Assembly: GCA_016790285.1 (NCBI GenBank)
Contig: JAEUPJ010000025.1
Span: forward strand, 124,001 to 188,000
Reading direction: 5' to 3'
Length of the DNA stretch: 64,000 bases
Source: Roseateles sp.
Lineage (GTDB): Bacteria > Pseudomonadota > Gammaproteobacteria > Burkholderiales > Burkholderiaceae_C
The position numbers and the translations under genes were made by a program. The notes under the pieces are model-generated. The model saw only the letters and a list, made by a program, of their open reading frames with translations, did not search any database and was not told the DNA's origin. Positions 9,427 through 17,937 of the stretch are shown here, piece by piece. Numbering within the stretch: the stretch's first letter is position 1; the number at the start of each line of letters is the position of its first letter.

Positions 9427-10626
9427 TCAGGCCGCCACGGCCAGGCGGCGGGCGGTGATCAGGGGACGGGTGAGTCGGTAGCGCGCCAGGGCCGCGGCGC
9501 CCACGGGGACGGCGTCGGCGCCGAAGCGCGACAGGGTGACGGTGGGCGAGGCCTCGCCGGCGGCGCCGGCCAGCTCTTCCAGCGTCAGGAAGGCGTGCTG
9601 CAGGAAGGGCGCGCCGAGCGCCACGGCCGGGCCGCCGAGCACGATGCGCCCGGGGTCGTAGGCCGCGCAGAGGTTGCCCAGCAGCAAGCCGAGGTAGCGC
9701 CCGGCATTGGCCACGGCGGCGCTGCAGTCGGGCTGGCTGGCGTCCAGGCGCCGCTGCACCTCGGGCACGCCGCCGGCCTCGTCGGCGGCAGGCAGCATGG
9801 CGCGCAGGCCGATCAGCGTTTCGGCGCAGCCGCGGCGGCCGCAGCTGCAGCGTGGGCCGTCCAGCGCGAGCGTCATGTGGCCCACCTCGCCGGCCAGGCC
9901 GCGCGCGCCGGTGAGCAGCCGGTCCTCGACGATGACGCCGGCGCCCACGCCCACGCCCAGGCTCAGGTAGATGAGCGGGTCGGCGCGGCCGTCGCTGCCG
10001 AACTCCAGCTCGCCAAGCGCCGCGACGTCGGCCTCGTTCTGGATGAAGAGGGGCACGGACTGCAGCGGTGTGCCGCGCAGATGTTCGGTCAGCAGCTGGC
10101 CCACGGGCAGGTCGCGCCAGCCGAGGTTGGGGGCGAAGTGCAGGTGGCCGCTGGCCTCGTCCACGCCGCCGGGCAGGCCCACGCCGATGCCGATGACCTG
10201 CTGGTTGTCGGCGTCCAGCCGGCCCTGCAGCTGCACGAGAAGCTTGGCCGCGCGCACGAGCGCCAGCTGCGGGTCGCGCCCTGCGTCCAGCGGCGAGCGC
10301 AGGCGCGCGAGCACGTCGCCGGTGAGGGAGGTGGCGACGGCATGCACGCCGTCCACGCCCAGCTCGGCGCCCAGCAGCACGAGCCGGCCGGGGTCGATGA
10401 ACAGCGGCGTGGGGCGGCGGCCGAGCTCGCCGGTGGCGACGACCTCGCGCTCCAGCAGCCAGCCTTCGGTGATCAGCTCCTTGACGAGGGTGCTGACGGT
10501 GGACTTGGTGAGCTGCAGGGCCTCGGCCAGCGCGGCGCGGGACTGGCCCGGTTGCGCGCCCAGGTGCCGCACGATGGCCATGCGGTTGAGGTCCTTGAGC
10601 AGGTGCTGGTCGGCGGTGAACTGCAT
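9427..10626 (-). CDS. ROK-family transcriptional regulator (XylR-like)
   Basis: This is a 399-residue ROK repressor. Residues about 10-70 form a winged helix (RAALAEALQLTKSTVSTLVKEL). The sugar-kinase-like domain follows, with the ROK zinc motif CSCGRRGCAE and an ATPase-like GVGVGAGVI loop. In Gram-positive XylR proteins this architecture represses xylose genes and is released by xylose. The gene sits inside the cluster it probably controls, 8 bases after the MFS gene and 21 bases before the GH43 gene. The start MQFTADQHLL at 10626 is chosen; the open frame runs further upstream through the MFS gene but has no family character there. No operator for it was identified. Confidence 0.88.
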   Translation of the reverse strand: MQFTADQHLLKDLNRMAIVRHLGAQPGQSRAALAEALQLTKSTVSTLVKELITEGWLLEREVVATGELGRRPTPLFIDPGRLVLLGAELGVDGVHAVATSLTGDVLARLRSPLDAGRDPQLALVRAAKLLVQLQGRLDADNQQVIGIGVGLPGGVDEASGHLHFAPNLGWRDLPVGQLLTEHLRGTPLQSVPLFIQNEADVAALGELEFGSDGRADPLIYLSLGVGVGAGVIVEDRLLTGARGLAGEVGHMTLALDGPRCSCGRRGCAETLIGLRAMLPAADEAGGVPEVQRRLDASQPDCSAAVANAGRYLGLLLGNLCAAYDPGRIVLGGPAVALGAPFLQHAFLTLEELAGAAGEASPTVTLSRFGADAVPVGAAALARYRLTRPLITARRLAVAA

Positions 10627-10634
10627 GCCTGGCT

Positions 10635-12155
10635 TCAGAGCGGTTGGAGCACGCCCGCCGCGCGGGGCCGGCCGGCATGCAGGAGGGCGCCGCCGATCAG
10701 CACGAGGCCGGCGGCAGCGGTGAGGGCCTGGGCCGCGCCGGAAAAGCGCGCGGCGGCGACGCAGGCGTCCCAGTGCGTGGAGATCAGGGCCACGAGGGCC
10801 AGGCCCAGGGCCGCGAGCGCGCCGCCGGCCGTCAGCAGCGGGCCGTGGGCGGCGCCCAGGTCGATGCCGCGGCTCAGCTCCACACGCTCGAAGCGGCCGC
10901 GGAACCACAGCCAGAACACCGCCAGGCTCGTGAGGTGCATCAGCCCCGCGAAGATGAAGACACCCTGCTGCGTGCCCGTCCACTGCACGGCCAGGGCCGC
11001 CAGCAGCGCGATGAACATGCCGCCGATGCCGCCGGCCGTGGCCCCGAGGCCGATGACGGCACCGGACACGCGCGTGGGGAAGAGGTCGGTGGCCGAGGTG
11101 AGCAGGTTGGCCGACCACGCCTGGTGGCAGGCGGTGGCCAGCGTGATGAGGCCCACGCACAGCGCGAAGCTCTCGCTGTAGTAGGCCCCGATGGCGCCGG
11201 GCATGCAGGCCGCTGCCAGCCCCATGGCCGTCATGCGCGCCCGACCCACCGGCCAGCCGCGGCGCAGCAGCGTGCCCGACAGCCAGCCGCCGAAGATGGA
11301 GCCCACGCTCGAGCCCAGGTAGATGATGGCCACCAGCCCCGCGCTCTTGAGCGGGTTCTGGCCGCGCTCGCGCTCCAGGTAGGAGGGCAGCCAGAACAGG
11401 AAGAACCACCACACCGGGTCGGTCAGCAGCTTGGCGATCAGAAAAGGCCAGATGGCCTTGAAGCGCAGCAGCGCCGTCCAGGGCAGCTGCAGCGCGGCTT
11501 CCTGCGGCGGCTGGCCGGCGCGGATGTGGGCCAGCTCTTCGCTGGACACGCGGGCATGGCGCTCGGGCGCGTCAAAGCCCTTCTCCCAGAACACGAGCCA
11601 CGCCAGGCCCACCGCGCCGATGGCGATGAAGGCGACCTGCCACCCGAAGCTGACCGCCAGCCACACGGTGATGGGCGAGGCGATGACGCCCAGCGCCGTG
11701 CCGGCGTTGAAGAGGCCCGTGGCGAGCGCCCGCTCTTGCTGCGGGAACCACATCGCCACGGCCTTGATCGCGGCCGGGAAATGCGCGGCCTCGGCCATGC
11801 CGAGCAGGAAGCGCACGAGCACGAGTCCCAGCACCGAGGCCACCAGGCCATGCGCCGCGGCGGCGGCCGACCACAGCAGCAGCGCCGCCGCCAGGCTCTT
11901 CTTGACGCCGAAGCGGTCGATGCCGATGCCGATCAGCGGCGGAAAGGCGGCGTAGGCGGCCGTGAAGGCGAAGGTGATCCAGCCGTAGTCGGCGTCGGTC
12001 AGCGCCAGGCCGCCGGCCGCCAGCGGCTGCTGCAGGCTGGTCTTGAGCACCGACAGGGCGTTGCGGTCGACGTAGTTGATCGTCGTCGCCACAAACAGCA
12101 GCGCGCAGATGACCCAGCGCTGGCGGCCCAGCGGCGCAGCGGCTCGCAGCGTCAT
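10635..12155 (-). CDS. MFS transporter of the ACS (hexuronate/anion) family
   Basis: The 506-residue protein has about 12 membrane segments. The motif INYVDRNALS at residues 20-35 and the GMAEAAHFPAAIKAVAMWFP block are signatures of the anion:cation symporter family, which includes ExuT and GudP. It is first in the minus-strand cluster and diverges from the GH67 alpha-glucuronidase gene, so uptake of glucuronate or 4-O-methylglucuronate released in the periplasm is likely. The chosen start (MTLRAAAPL) gives a normal N-terminus; an upstream ATG at 12197 would add 14 residues. The C-terminal 60 residues are longer than usual and add hydrophobic segments. Confidence 0.85.
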   Translation of the reverse strand: MTLRAAAPLGRQRWVICALLFVATTINYVDRNALSVLKTSLQQPLAAGGLALTDADYGWITFAFTAAYAAFPPLIGIGIDRFGVKKSLAAALLLWSAAAAAHGLVASVLGLVLVRFLLGMAEAAHFPAAIKAVAMWFPQQERALATGLFNAGTALGVIASPITVWLAVSFGWQVAFIAIGAVGLAWLVFWEKGFDAPERHARVSSEELAHIRAGQPPQEAALQLPWTALLRFKAIWPFLIAKLLTDPVWWFFLFWLPSYLERERGQNPLKSAGLVAIIYLGSSVGSIFGGWLSGTLLRRGWPVGRARMTAMGLAAACMPGAIGAYYSESFALCVGLITLATACHQAWSANLLTSATDLFPTRVSGAVIGLGATAGGIGGMFIALLAALAVQWTGTQQGVFIFAGLMHLTSLAVFWLWFRGRFERVELSRGIDLGAAHGPLLTAGGALAALGLALVALISTHWDACVAAARFSGAAQALTAAAGLVLIGGALLHAGRPRAAGVLQPL

Positions 12156-12298
12156 CCCACCGCCTTCAGCGAAGCCAGCCGGGCCGGGCAGGCGCACAGG
12201 CGGGCGGCAGCAGCCGGGGTGGCGGAAGGGCGGTTCAACGGTGTCTCCAGGGGATGTGGCCCTTGCCGACGCGGGGCGACAAGGCTTGCTATGGGCTC

Positions 12299-12318
12299 AA
12301 ATGTAGCGCTACCATTTT
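12299..12318. promoter_or_regulatory. LacI-type operator (box 1) in the MFS/GH67 divergent region
   Basis: The core GTAGCGCTAC is a perfect 10-base palindrome, flanked by AAAT on the left and CATTTT on the right. It closely resembles the TGGTAGCGCTACCA type of box used by LacI-family regulators of xylan genes in Xanthomonas and relatives. Two weaker copies lie at 20892 and 21876. The likely binder is the LacI-family protein at 14580. It sits about 70 bases before the GH67 gene and could also affect the divergent MFS gene. Confidence 0.6.
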
Positions 12319-12345
12319 GCTTTGCGCAAGCGCGTTATCTCTAAC
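12317..12345 (+). promoter_or_regulatory. possible sigma-70 promoter of the GH67 gene
   Basis: TTGCTT at 12317-12322 and TCTAAC at 12340-12345 are 17 bases apart. Both are imperfect hexamers. The -35 overlaps the right side of operator box 1, the layout expected for repression. Weak evidence by sequence alone. Confidence 0.3.
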
Positions 12346-12386
12346 ATTCCCGCATGTCCGGGGTCGGGCCACCCGAAGGAGACTGA

Positions 12387-14525
12387 ATGAACACCTGGGC
12401 CCGTGCCCTGGCCGGCTGGATGCTGGCTGCCCTGTGCCTGCCGGTGTGGAGCACCCCCGTGGAAGACGGCTACGACCTGTGGCTGCGCTACCGGGCGCTG
12501 CCCGCGGCGCAGCAGGCCGCCGTGGCGGCGCGGGCGCGTCGCATCGTGGCCGTGGCGCCGGCCTCGCCCACGCTGCAGGCGGCCGTGGCCGAACTGCAGC
12601 GCGGCGTGGCCGGTCTCACCGGCCGCCAGCCCGACGTGGCCGCCCAGCCGGGCGATGGTGCCCTGGTGCTGGCCACGCCGGCCACTGCGCCTGCGGGGCT
12701 CGCGCTGCCGCGCCCGGCGCTGGCCGAACTGGGCCGCGAGGGCTACCTGCTGCGCAGCCTGCGCTGGCAGGGGCGGGCGGTGACGCTCATTGCCGCCAAC
12801 AGCGATGTCGGCCTGCTCTACGGCAGCTTCGCCTGGCTGCGCGCCGCGCAGACCGGGGCCGACCTCGCGCGTCTGGACCAGCGCTCGGCGCCGCGCCTGG
12901 CGCTGCGCCTGCTCAACCATTGGGACAACCTGGACCGCACGGTGGAGCGGGGCTACGCCGGGGCGTCGATCTGGGACTGGTGGAAGCTGCCCGACCTGCG
13001 CGACGCGCGCTACGTGGACTACGCGCGCGCCAACGCCTCGCTCGGCATCAATGGCACGGTGCTGAACAACGTCAACGCCAAGGCCGACTCGCTGACCGCG
13101 CCCTTCCTCGCCAAGGCCGCGGCGCTCGCGGACGTGCTGAGGCCGTACGGCATCCGCGTGTACCTGTCGGCGCGCTTCTCGGCGCCGGTGGAGCTGGGCG
13201 GGCTCAAGACGGCCGACCCGCTGGACCCCGCCGTGCGCGCCTGGTGGCAGGCCAAGGCTGGCGAGATCTACCGCGCCATTCCTGACTTCGGCGGCTTCCT
13301 CGTGAAGGCCAATTCCGAGGGGCAGCCAGGCCCGCAGGACTATGGCCGCAATCACGCGGACGGGGCCAACATGCTCGCCGCGGCGCTGGCCCCGCATGGC
13401 GGCGTGGTGATGTGGCGCGCCTTCGTCTACGCGCCGGATGCGAGCGACCGCGCCGCCCAGGGCTTTGCCGAGTTCCAGCCGCTGGATGGCCGCTTCGCGC
13501 CCAACGTCATCGTGCAGGTGAAGAACGGCGCCATCGACTTCCAGCCGCGCGAGCCCTTCCACCCGCTCTTCGGCGCCATGCCGCACACGCCGCTGGCGCT
13601 GGAGGTGCAGATCACCAAGGAGTACCTCGGCTTCTCGACCCACCTCGTCCACCTGGGCCCGCTGTTCGAGGAGGTGCTGCGCGCCGACACGCGCCGCCAG
13701 CCGCAGGGCGCCACCGTGGCCCGCCAGATCAAGGCCATGGCGGGCGTGGCCAACATCGGCACCGACCGCAACTGGTGCGGCTCGCATTTCGACTGCGCCA
13801 ACTGGTACGCCTTCGGGCGCCTGGCCTGGGACACCGACCTGGCCGCCGCGGCCGTGGCGCGCGAGTGGGTGCAGCAGACCTTCACGCGCGCGCCGGCCGC
13901 GGTGCAGGCCATCACCGCGCTGATGCTCGACTCGCGCGAGGCGGTCGTCGACTACATGACGCCCCTCGGCCTGCACCACCTCATGGGCACGGGCCACCAC
14001 CACGGCCCCGCGCCCTGGGTGGACAACCTGGAGCGCGCCGACTGGAACCCGGTGTACTTCCACCGCGCCGGGCGCGACGGCATCGGCTTCGACCGCTCGC
14101 CGCGCGGCAGCAACGCCGTGTCGCAGTACGCGCCGGAGCTGGCCGCGCTGTGGGCCAACCCGGCCACCACGCCCGAGCCGCTGCTGCTGTGGTTCCACCA
14201 CCTGCCGTGGAGCCACCGCATGGCCTCGGGCCGCACGCTGTGGGCCGAGCTGGTGGCGCACTACGACCGCGGCGTGGAGCGCGTGGCAACCATGCGCCGC
14301 GGCTGGGACGCGGTGCGCACCGACGTGGATGCGCAGCGCCATGCCGAGGTCGCGGCTTACCTCGCCGTGCAGGAGGCCGAAGCGCGCTGGTGGCGCGACG
14401 CCTGCCTGGCCTACTTCCAGTCGGTGTCGGGCCTGCCGTTGCCCGCGGGCAGCCGTGCGCCGGCCGAGACGCTGGAAGCCTACAAGGCGCGTCGATTCAA
14501 TTTCGCCCCAGGTCGCGGCGGCTGA
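12387..14525 (+). CDS. aguA: GH67 alpha-glucuronidase, secreted
   Basis: This 712-residue enzyme removes 4-O-methyl-glucuronic acid from the non-reducing end of glucurono-xylo-oligomers. A signal peptide (residues 1-23, ending near VWSTP) predicts a periplasmic location. The N-terminal beta-sandwich domain is followed by the TIM barrel with WDWWKLPDL. The general acid is Glu311 (KANSEGQPGP), and the pair Asp384/Glu412 (NGAIDFQPREP and TKEYLGFS) has the same 28-residue spacing as the catalytic Asp/Glu of characterised GH67 enzymes. Length is normal. It heads a plus-strand group with a LacI regulator and uronate genes, downstream of operator box 1. Confidence 0.95.
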   Translation: MNTWARALAGWMLAALCLPVWSTPVEDGYDLWLRYRALPAAQQAAVAARARRIVAVAPASPTLQAAVAELQRGVAGLTGRQPDVAAQPGDGALVLATPATAPAGLALPRPALAELGREGYLLRSLRWQGRAVTLIAANSDVGLLYGSFAWLRAAQTGADLARLDQRSAPRLALRLLNHWDNLDRTVERGYAGASIWDWWKLPDLRDARYVDYARANASLGINGTVLNNVNAKADSLTAPFLAKAAALADVLRPYGIRVYLSARFSAPVELGGLKTADPLDPAVRAWWQAKAGEIYRAIPDFGGFLVKANSEGQPGPQDYGRNHADGANMLAAALAPHGGVVMWRAFVYAPDASDRAAQGFAEFQPLDGRFAPNVIVQVKNGAIDFQPREPFHPLFGAMPHTPLALEVQITKEYLGFSTHLVHLGPLFEEVLRADTRRQPQGATVARQIKAMAGVANIGTDRNWCGSHFDCANWYAFGRLAWDTDLAAAAVAREWVQQTFTRAPAAVQAITALMLDSREAVVDYMTPLGLHHLMGTGHHHGPAPWVDNLERADWNPVYFHRAGRDGIGFDRSPRGSNAVSQYAPELAALWANPATTPEPLLLWFHHLPWSHRMASGRTLWAELVAHYDRGVERVATMRRGWDAVRTDVDAQRHAEVAAYLAVQEAEARWWRDACLAYFQSVSGLPLPAGSRAPAETLEAYKARRFNFAPGRGG

Positions 14526-14579
14526 GCCCCCCTCAAATATGATTGCGCGACCAAGCCCACCACCACCCGAAGGTCCCCT

Positions 14580-15668
14580 TTGAAGACAACCGTTCGTGCT
14601 GGCCGCAGCACCAAGGTCGCCACCATCGCCGATGTCGCCCGACTGGCCGGTGTGTCGCCGATGACGGTGTCACGGGTCATCAATGGCGAGCAGAACGTGC
14701 GCCCGGGCACCCGCGAGAAGGTGCAGGCGGCCGTGGCCGAGCTCAACTACCTGCCCAACCAGGCCGCGCGCCACCTCGCCGGCTCGGAGCCCATCCGCAT
14801 CGGCATGCTCTACATCGACCCGACGGCGGGCTACCTCAACGAGTTCCTGATCGGGCTGCTCAACAAGGCGACGCTGCGCCATGTGCAGCTCGTGGTGCAG
14901 CGCTGCGAGGCGGCCCGCGAGGGCGAGGAAAAGCCCGTGGCCGAGATGATCGCCAACGGCATCGACGGCCTCATCCTGCCGCCGCCTTTCTGCGACTCCC
15001 AGCCCCTGCTCAAGCTCGTGGCCGAGACCGACACGCCGGCCGTCGTCGTCTCCGCCGGCCAGCCGCCGGAGGACGTCTGCGCGGTGGGCATCGACGACTA
15101 CCAGGCCGCCTACGAGATGACGCGCCACCTGCTGAACCTGGGCCACCACCGCCTGGGCTTCATCATCGGCGACCCCTACCAGAGCAGCAGCTCGCGCCGC
15201 CTGGCGGGCTTTCACGCCGCGATGGCCGACGCGGGCCTGAACATCGAGGAAGAGGAAGTCGTCGCCCAGGGCATGTTCACCTACCGCTCGGGCCTGGACG
15301 CGGCCGAGTCCCTGCTGTCGCAGGAACGCCGCCCGACTGCCATCTTCGCGAGCAACGATGACATGGCCGCGGCCACGGTGGCCATTGCCCACCGCATGGG
15401 CCTGGACGTGCCCAGCGACCTCACCGTCGTCGGCTTCGACGACGCCCCCCTGGCCACCACCATCTGGCCCGAACTCACCACCGTGCGCCAGCCCATCATG
15501 GAGATGGCCGGCGCCGCGGTGGACCTGCTGGTGCGCCACATCAAGGCGCGCCGCTCCGGCGAGCCTCTGCCCTGCGAGCACGAGCTCAAGGATTTCGAAC
15601 TGGTCCGACGCCAGTCCGACGCTGCCCCGCGACTGCGCCCTCCCTTGCGCATCGGCGGCGGCGCCTGA
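14580..15668 (+). CDS. LacI-family transcriptional regulator
   Basis: This is a 362-residue LacI/GalR protein. Residues about 13-67 form the helix-turn-helix and hinge (TIADVARLAGVSPMTVSRVI and NYLPNQAARHLAG); the rest is a periplasmic-binding-protein-like effector domain ending with the usual GFDDAPLA block. The start is read as TTG: no ATG or GTG lies upstream in frame before the DNA-binding domain, and AAGG lies just ahead of it. It sits between the alpha-glucuronidase and uronate dehydrogenase genes, so it probably senses a uronate or xylo-oligomer and binds the boxes at 12299, 20892 and 21876. Regulon membership is inference. Confidence 0.9.
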   Translation: MKTTVRAGRSTKVATIADVARLAGVSPMTVSRVINGEQNVRPGTREKVQAAVAELNYLPNQAARHLAGSEPIRIGMLYIDPTAGYLNEFLIGLLNKATLRHVQLVVQRCEAAREGEEKPVAEMIANGIDGLILPPPFCDSQPLLKLVAETDTPAVVVSAGQPPEDVCAVGIDDYQAAYEMTRHLLNLGHHRLGFIIGDPYQSSSSRRLAGFHAAMADAGLNIEEEEVVAQGMFTYRSGLDAAESLLSQERRPTAIFASNDDMAAATVAIAHRMGLDVPSDLTVVGFDDAPLATTIWPELTTVRQPIMEMAGAAVDLLVRHIKARRSGEPLPCEHELKDFELVRRQSDAAPRLRPPLRIGGGA

Positions 15669-15695
15669 CCCCAGGCCCCGCGAGGGCCTTCTCTC

Positions 15696-16526
15696 ATGAC
15701 GCCCCTCTCCGCCCCGCGCTTCAAGCGCCTCCTGCTCACCGGCGCGGCCGGCAACCTCGGCCGCGTGCTGCGCCCGCGCATGAAGCACTACTGCGACGTG
15801 CTGCGCCTGTCCGACCTCGCCCCCATGGACCCGGCCGGCGCGGGCGAGGAGGTCGTGCAGGCGCCGCTGGAAGACCTGGCCGCGATGCAGTCGCTGCTGC
15901 AGGACGTGGACGCCGTGCTGCACTTCGGCGGCGTGTCCATCGAGAAGCCGTTTGACGTGGTGCTGCCGGCCAACATCGTCGGCGCCTACAACGTGTACGA
16001 GGCGGCGCGCCAGCGCGGCGTGAAGCGCATCGTGTTCGCGAGCTCCAACCACGTCATCGGCTTCTACAGCCAGGGCGAGACGATCACGCCGCAGGCCCTG
16101 CCGCGGCCGGACAGCTACTACGGCCTGTCCAAGGCCTTCGGCGAGAACCTCGCGCAGTTCTACTTCGACCGCTACGGCCTGGAGACGGTGTCGCTGCGCA
16201 TCGGCTCCTGCTGGCCCGAGCCCACCGACCGGCGCATGCTGGCCAGCTGGCTCAGCTACGACGACCTGGAGCGGCTGCTGGTGGCGGCACTCAGCGCGCC
16301 GGTCGTGGGCCACAGCGTCATCTACGGCGTGAGTGACAACCGCTCGACCTGGTGGGACAACAGTGCCGCCCGCCACATCGGCTACCGGCCCGAGGACAGC
16401 TCCGAGCCCTGGCGCGCCCAGGTCGAGGCCGCCCACCCCTATGTGGACCCGAGCAAGCCCGAGGTGCGCTGCCAGGGCGGCGGTTTCGTCGTGCTGGGCC
16501 CGTTCGAGAAAGACCCGGCCGCATGA
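15696..16526 (+). CDS. udh: uronate dehydrogenase
   Basis: This 276-residue short-chain NAD(P)-dependent enzyme has a Rossmann motif TGAAGNLGRVLRP (15-27), an SSN block (116-118) and the catalytic Tyr142-xxx-Lys146 in YYGLSKAFGEN. The C-terminal VSDNRSTWWDN segment is characteristic of uronate dehydrogenases, which oxidise D-glucuronate or D-galacturonate to the aldaro-lactone. The next gene is a lactonase starting inside its stop codon (ATGA). Fed by GH67 and the ACS carrier, it would start oxidative breakdown of the side-chain sugar. Whether it accepts the 4-O-methyl form is unknown. Confidence 0.88.
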   Translation: MTPLSAPRFKRLLLTGAAGNLGRVLRPRMKHYCDVLRLSDLAPMDPAGAGEEVVQAPLEDLAAMQSLLQDVDAVLHFGGVSIEKPFDVVLPANIVGAYNVYEAARQRGVKRIVFASSNHVIGFYSQGETITPQALPRPDSYYGLSKAFGENLAQFYFDRYGLETVSLRIGSCWPEPTDRRMLASWLSYDDLERLLVAALSAPVVGHSVIYGVSDNRSTWWDNSAARHIGYRPEDSSEPWRAQVEAAHPYVDPSKPEVRCQGGGFVVLGPFEKDPAA

Positions 16527-17485
16527 AGATCGACTTCACCCCTCACGCGCGCCGGCCCGACCCGGCCATCGAGGTGCTGGACGATGCCTTCCTGCCGCTG
16601 CGCCTCTTCGCCGCGGGCGTGGAGCAGCTCTTCACGGGCCTGGCCTGGGCCGAGGGCCCGGTGTGGTTCGGCGACGGGCGCTACCTGCTGGTGTCGGACA
16701 TCCCGAACAACCGCATCCTGCGCTGGGACGAGACCACGGGCGGCGTGAGCGACTTCCGCAACCCCAGCAACAACGCCAACGGCCATGTGCGTGACCGGCA
16801 GGGGCGGCTGGTGAGCTGCGAGCACCTCACGCGCCGCATCACCCGCACCGAGTACGACGGCCGCATCACCGTGCTGGCCGACCGGTACCAGGGCAAACGG
16901 CTCAACTCACCGAACGACATCACCTGCGGGCCCGACGGCAGCCTCTGGTTCAGCGACCCGAGCTTCGGCATCGCCAGCGACTTCGAGGGTGAGCGGGCCG
17001 AGCCGGAACTGCCCCACGGCGTCTACCGCATCGACGGCGCCACGGGCGCGCTCACGCTGCAGCTCGACGACCTGCAAGGCCCCAACGGCCTGGCCTTCAG
17101 CCCCGATGGGCGCGTGCTCTACGTCATCGAGAGCCGCGCGAGGCCGCACCGGCTGATCTGGGCCTACGACGTGGATGGCGCGCGGCTCACGAACAAGCGC
17201 CTGCTCATCGACGCCGGCGGCCCCGGCGCCTTCGACGGCATGGCCGTGGACGTGCAGGGCAACCTGTGGTGCGGCTTCGGCGGTGACGGCAGCAAGGCCG
17301 CCGACCCCGCGCAGCTCGACGGCGTGCGCGTCTACAGCGGCGAAGGCCGGCCGCTCGCGCACATCCACCTGCCCGAGCGCTGCGCCAACCTGTGCTTCGG
17401 TGGCGCCAAGGGCAACCGGCTCTTCATGGCGAGCACGCACTCGGTGTACGCGCTCTACGTGAACACGCGGGGCGCCGTGGCATGA
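16523..17485 (+). CDS. SMP-30/gluconolactonase/LRE-family lactonase
   Basis: The 320-residue protein is a six-bladed propeller hydrolase. Motifs for the divalent-metal site are visible: AEGPVWF (Glu), RLNSPNDITC (Asn, Asp) and GPGAFDGMAVD (Asp). It is expected to open the lactone made by uronate dehydrogenase to the aldarate. The start ATG overlaps the udh stop by one base step, indicating tight translational coupling, and its own stop overlaps the following lipoprotein gene in the same way. No signal peptide is visible, so it is cytoplasmic. Confidence 0.9.
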   Translation: MKIDFTPHARRPDPAIEVLDDAFLPLRLFAAGVEQLFTGLAWAEGPVWFGDGRYLLVSDIPNNRILRWDETTGGVSDFRNPSNNANGHVRDRQGRLVSCEHLTRRITRTEYDGRITVLADRYQGKRLNSPNDITCGPDGSLWFSDPSFGIASDFEGERAEPELPHGVYRIDGATGALTLQLDDLQGPNGLAFSPDGRVLYVIESRARPHRLIWAYDVDGARLTNKRLLIDAGGPGAFDGMAVDVQGNLWCGFGGDGSKAADPAQLDGVRVYSGEGRPLAHIHLPERCANLCFGGAKGNRLFMASTHSVYALYVNTRGAVA

Positions 17486-17907
17486 GGCTGGGCCGGCCCG
17501 CGGTGGCGGGTGGCGCCGTCCTGGCCTGCCTGCTTCTGGCCATGGCCTGGGGGTGTGCGCAGCGCAAGGCTGCCTCCGCCGTGGACGGGGGGCCGCCGTC
17601 TGCCGTGGTCAGCCTGCCCGCGGCCACGGTCGGCCAGGCGTATGCGCGCGCGCTGACCGTCCAGGGTGGGCACATGCCTTACCGCATCGCCGCGAGTGCC
17701 GGCCCGCTGCAGGCGGCGGGGATGGACGTGACGCCCGAGGGCCGGCTGGTGGGCGTGCCGACGCAGGCAGGTACGGTGGCGTTCTCGGTCGTGGCCACGG
17801 AGGCCGGCGGCGCCGTGCCGGTGGCGCAGCGGTACCGGCTGACCATCCGTCCCGCGGTGCTGAACGACGCGGCATCGTCGCCCGCCCGCGCTTCCTCGGG
17901 CGCCTGA
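17482..17907 (+). CDS. small lipoprotein with a putative Ig-like (He_PIG) domain
   Basis: This is a 141-residue protein. The N-terminus has Arg residues, a hydrophobic run and a Cys in AMAWGCAQRK, which reads as a lipoprotein signal with a non-standard lipobox. Residues about 45-125 follow the pattern of putative-Ig domains (LPAATVGQAYARALTVQGG, then GRLVGVPTQAGTVAFSVVA). Such domains usually occur inside large surface proteins; here one stands alone. The ATG overlaps the lactonase stop, so it is made from the uronate transcript. Its role is unknown; carbohydrate binding or a structural task at the envelope are guesses. Confidence 0.7.
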   Translation: MRLGRPAVAGGAVLACLLLAMAWGCAQRKAASAVDGGPPSAVVSLPAATVGQAYARALTVQGGHMPYRIAASAGPLQAAGMDVTPEGRLVGVPTQAGTVAFSVVATEAGGAVPVAQRYRLTIRPAVLNDAASSPARASSGA

Positions 17908-17937
17908 CGGCTGGCCTGTGCCGCGGGCGTCGCAGCG

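Noticed and set aside
7711-11181. 1156-codon plus-strand open frame opposite the GH43/ROK/MFS genes
   Set aside because: It crosses three well-supported minus-strand genes and their gaps, and the translation has no domain character.
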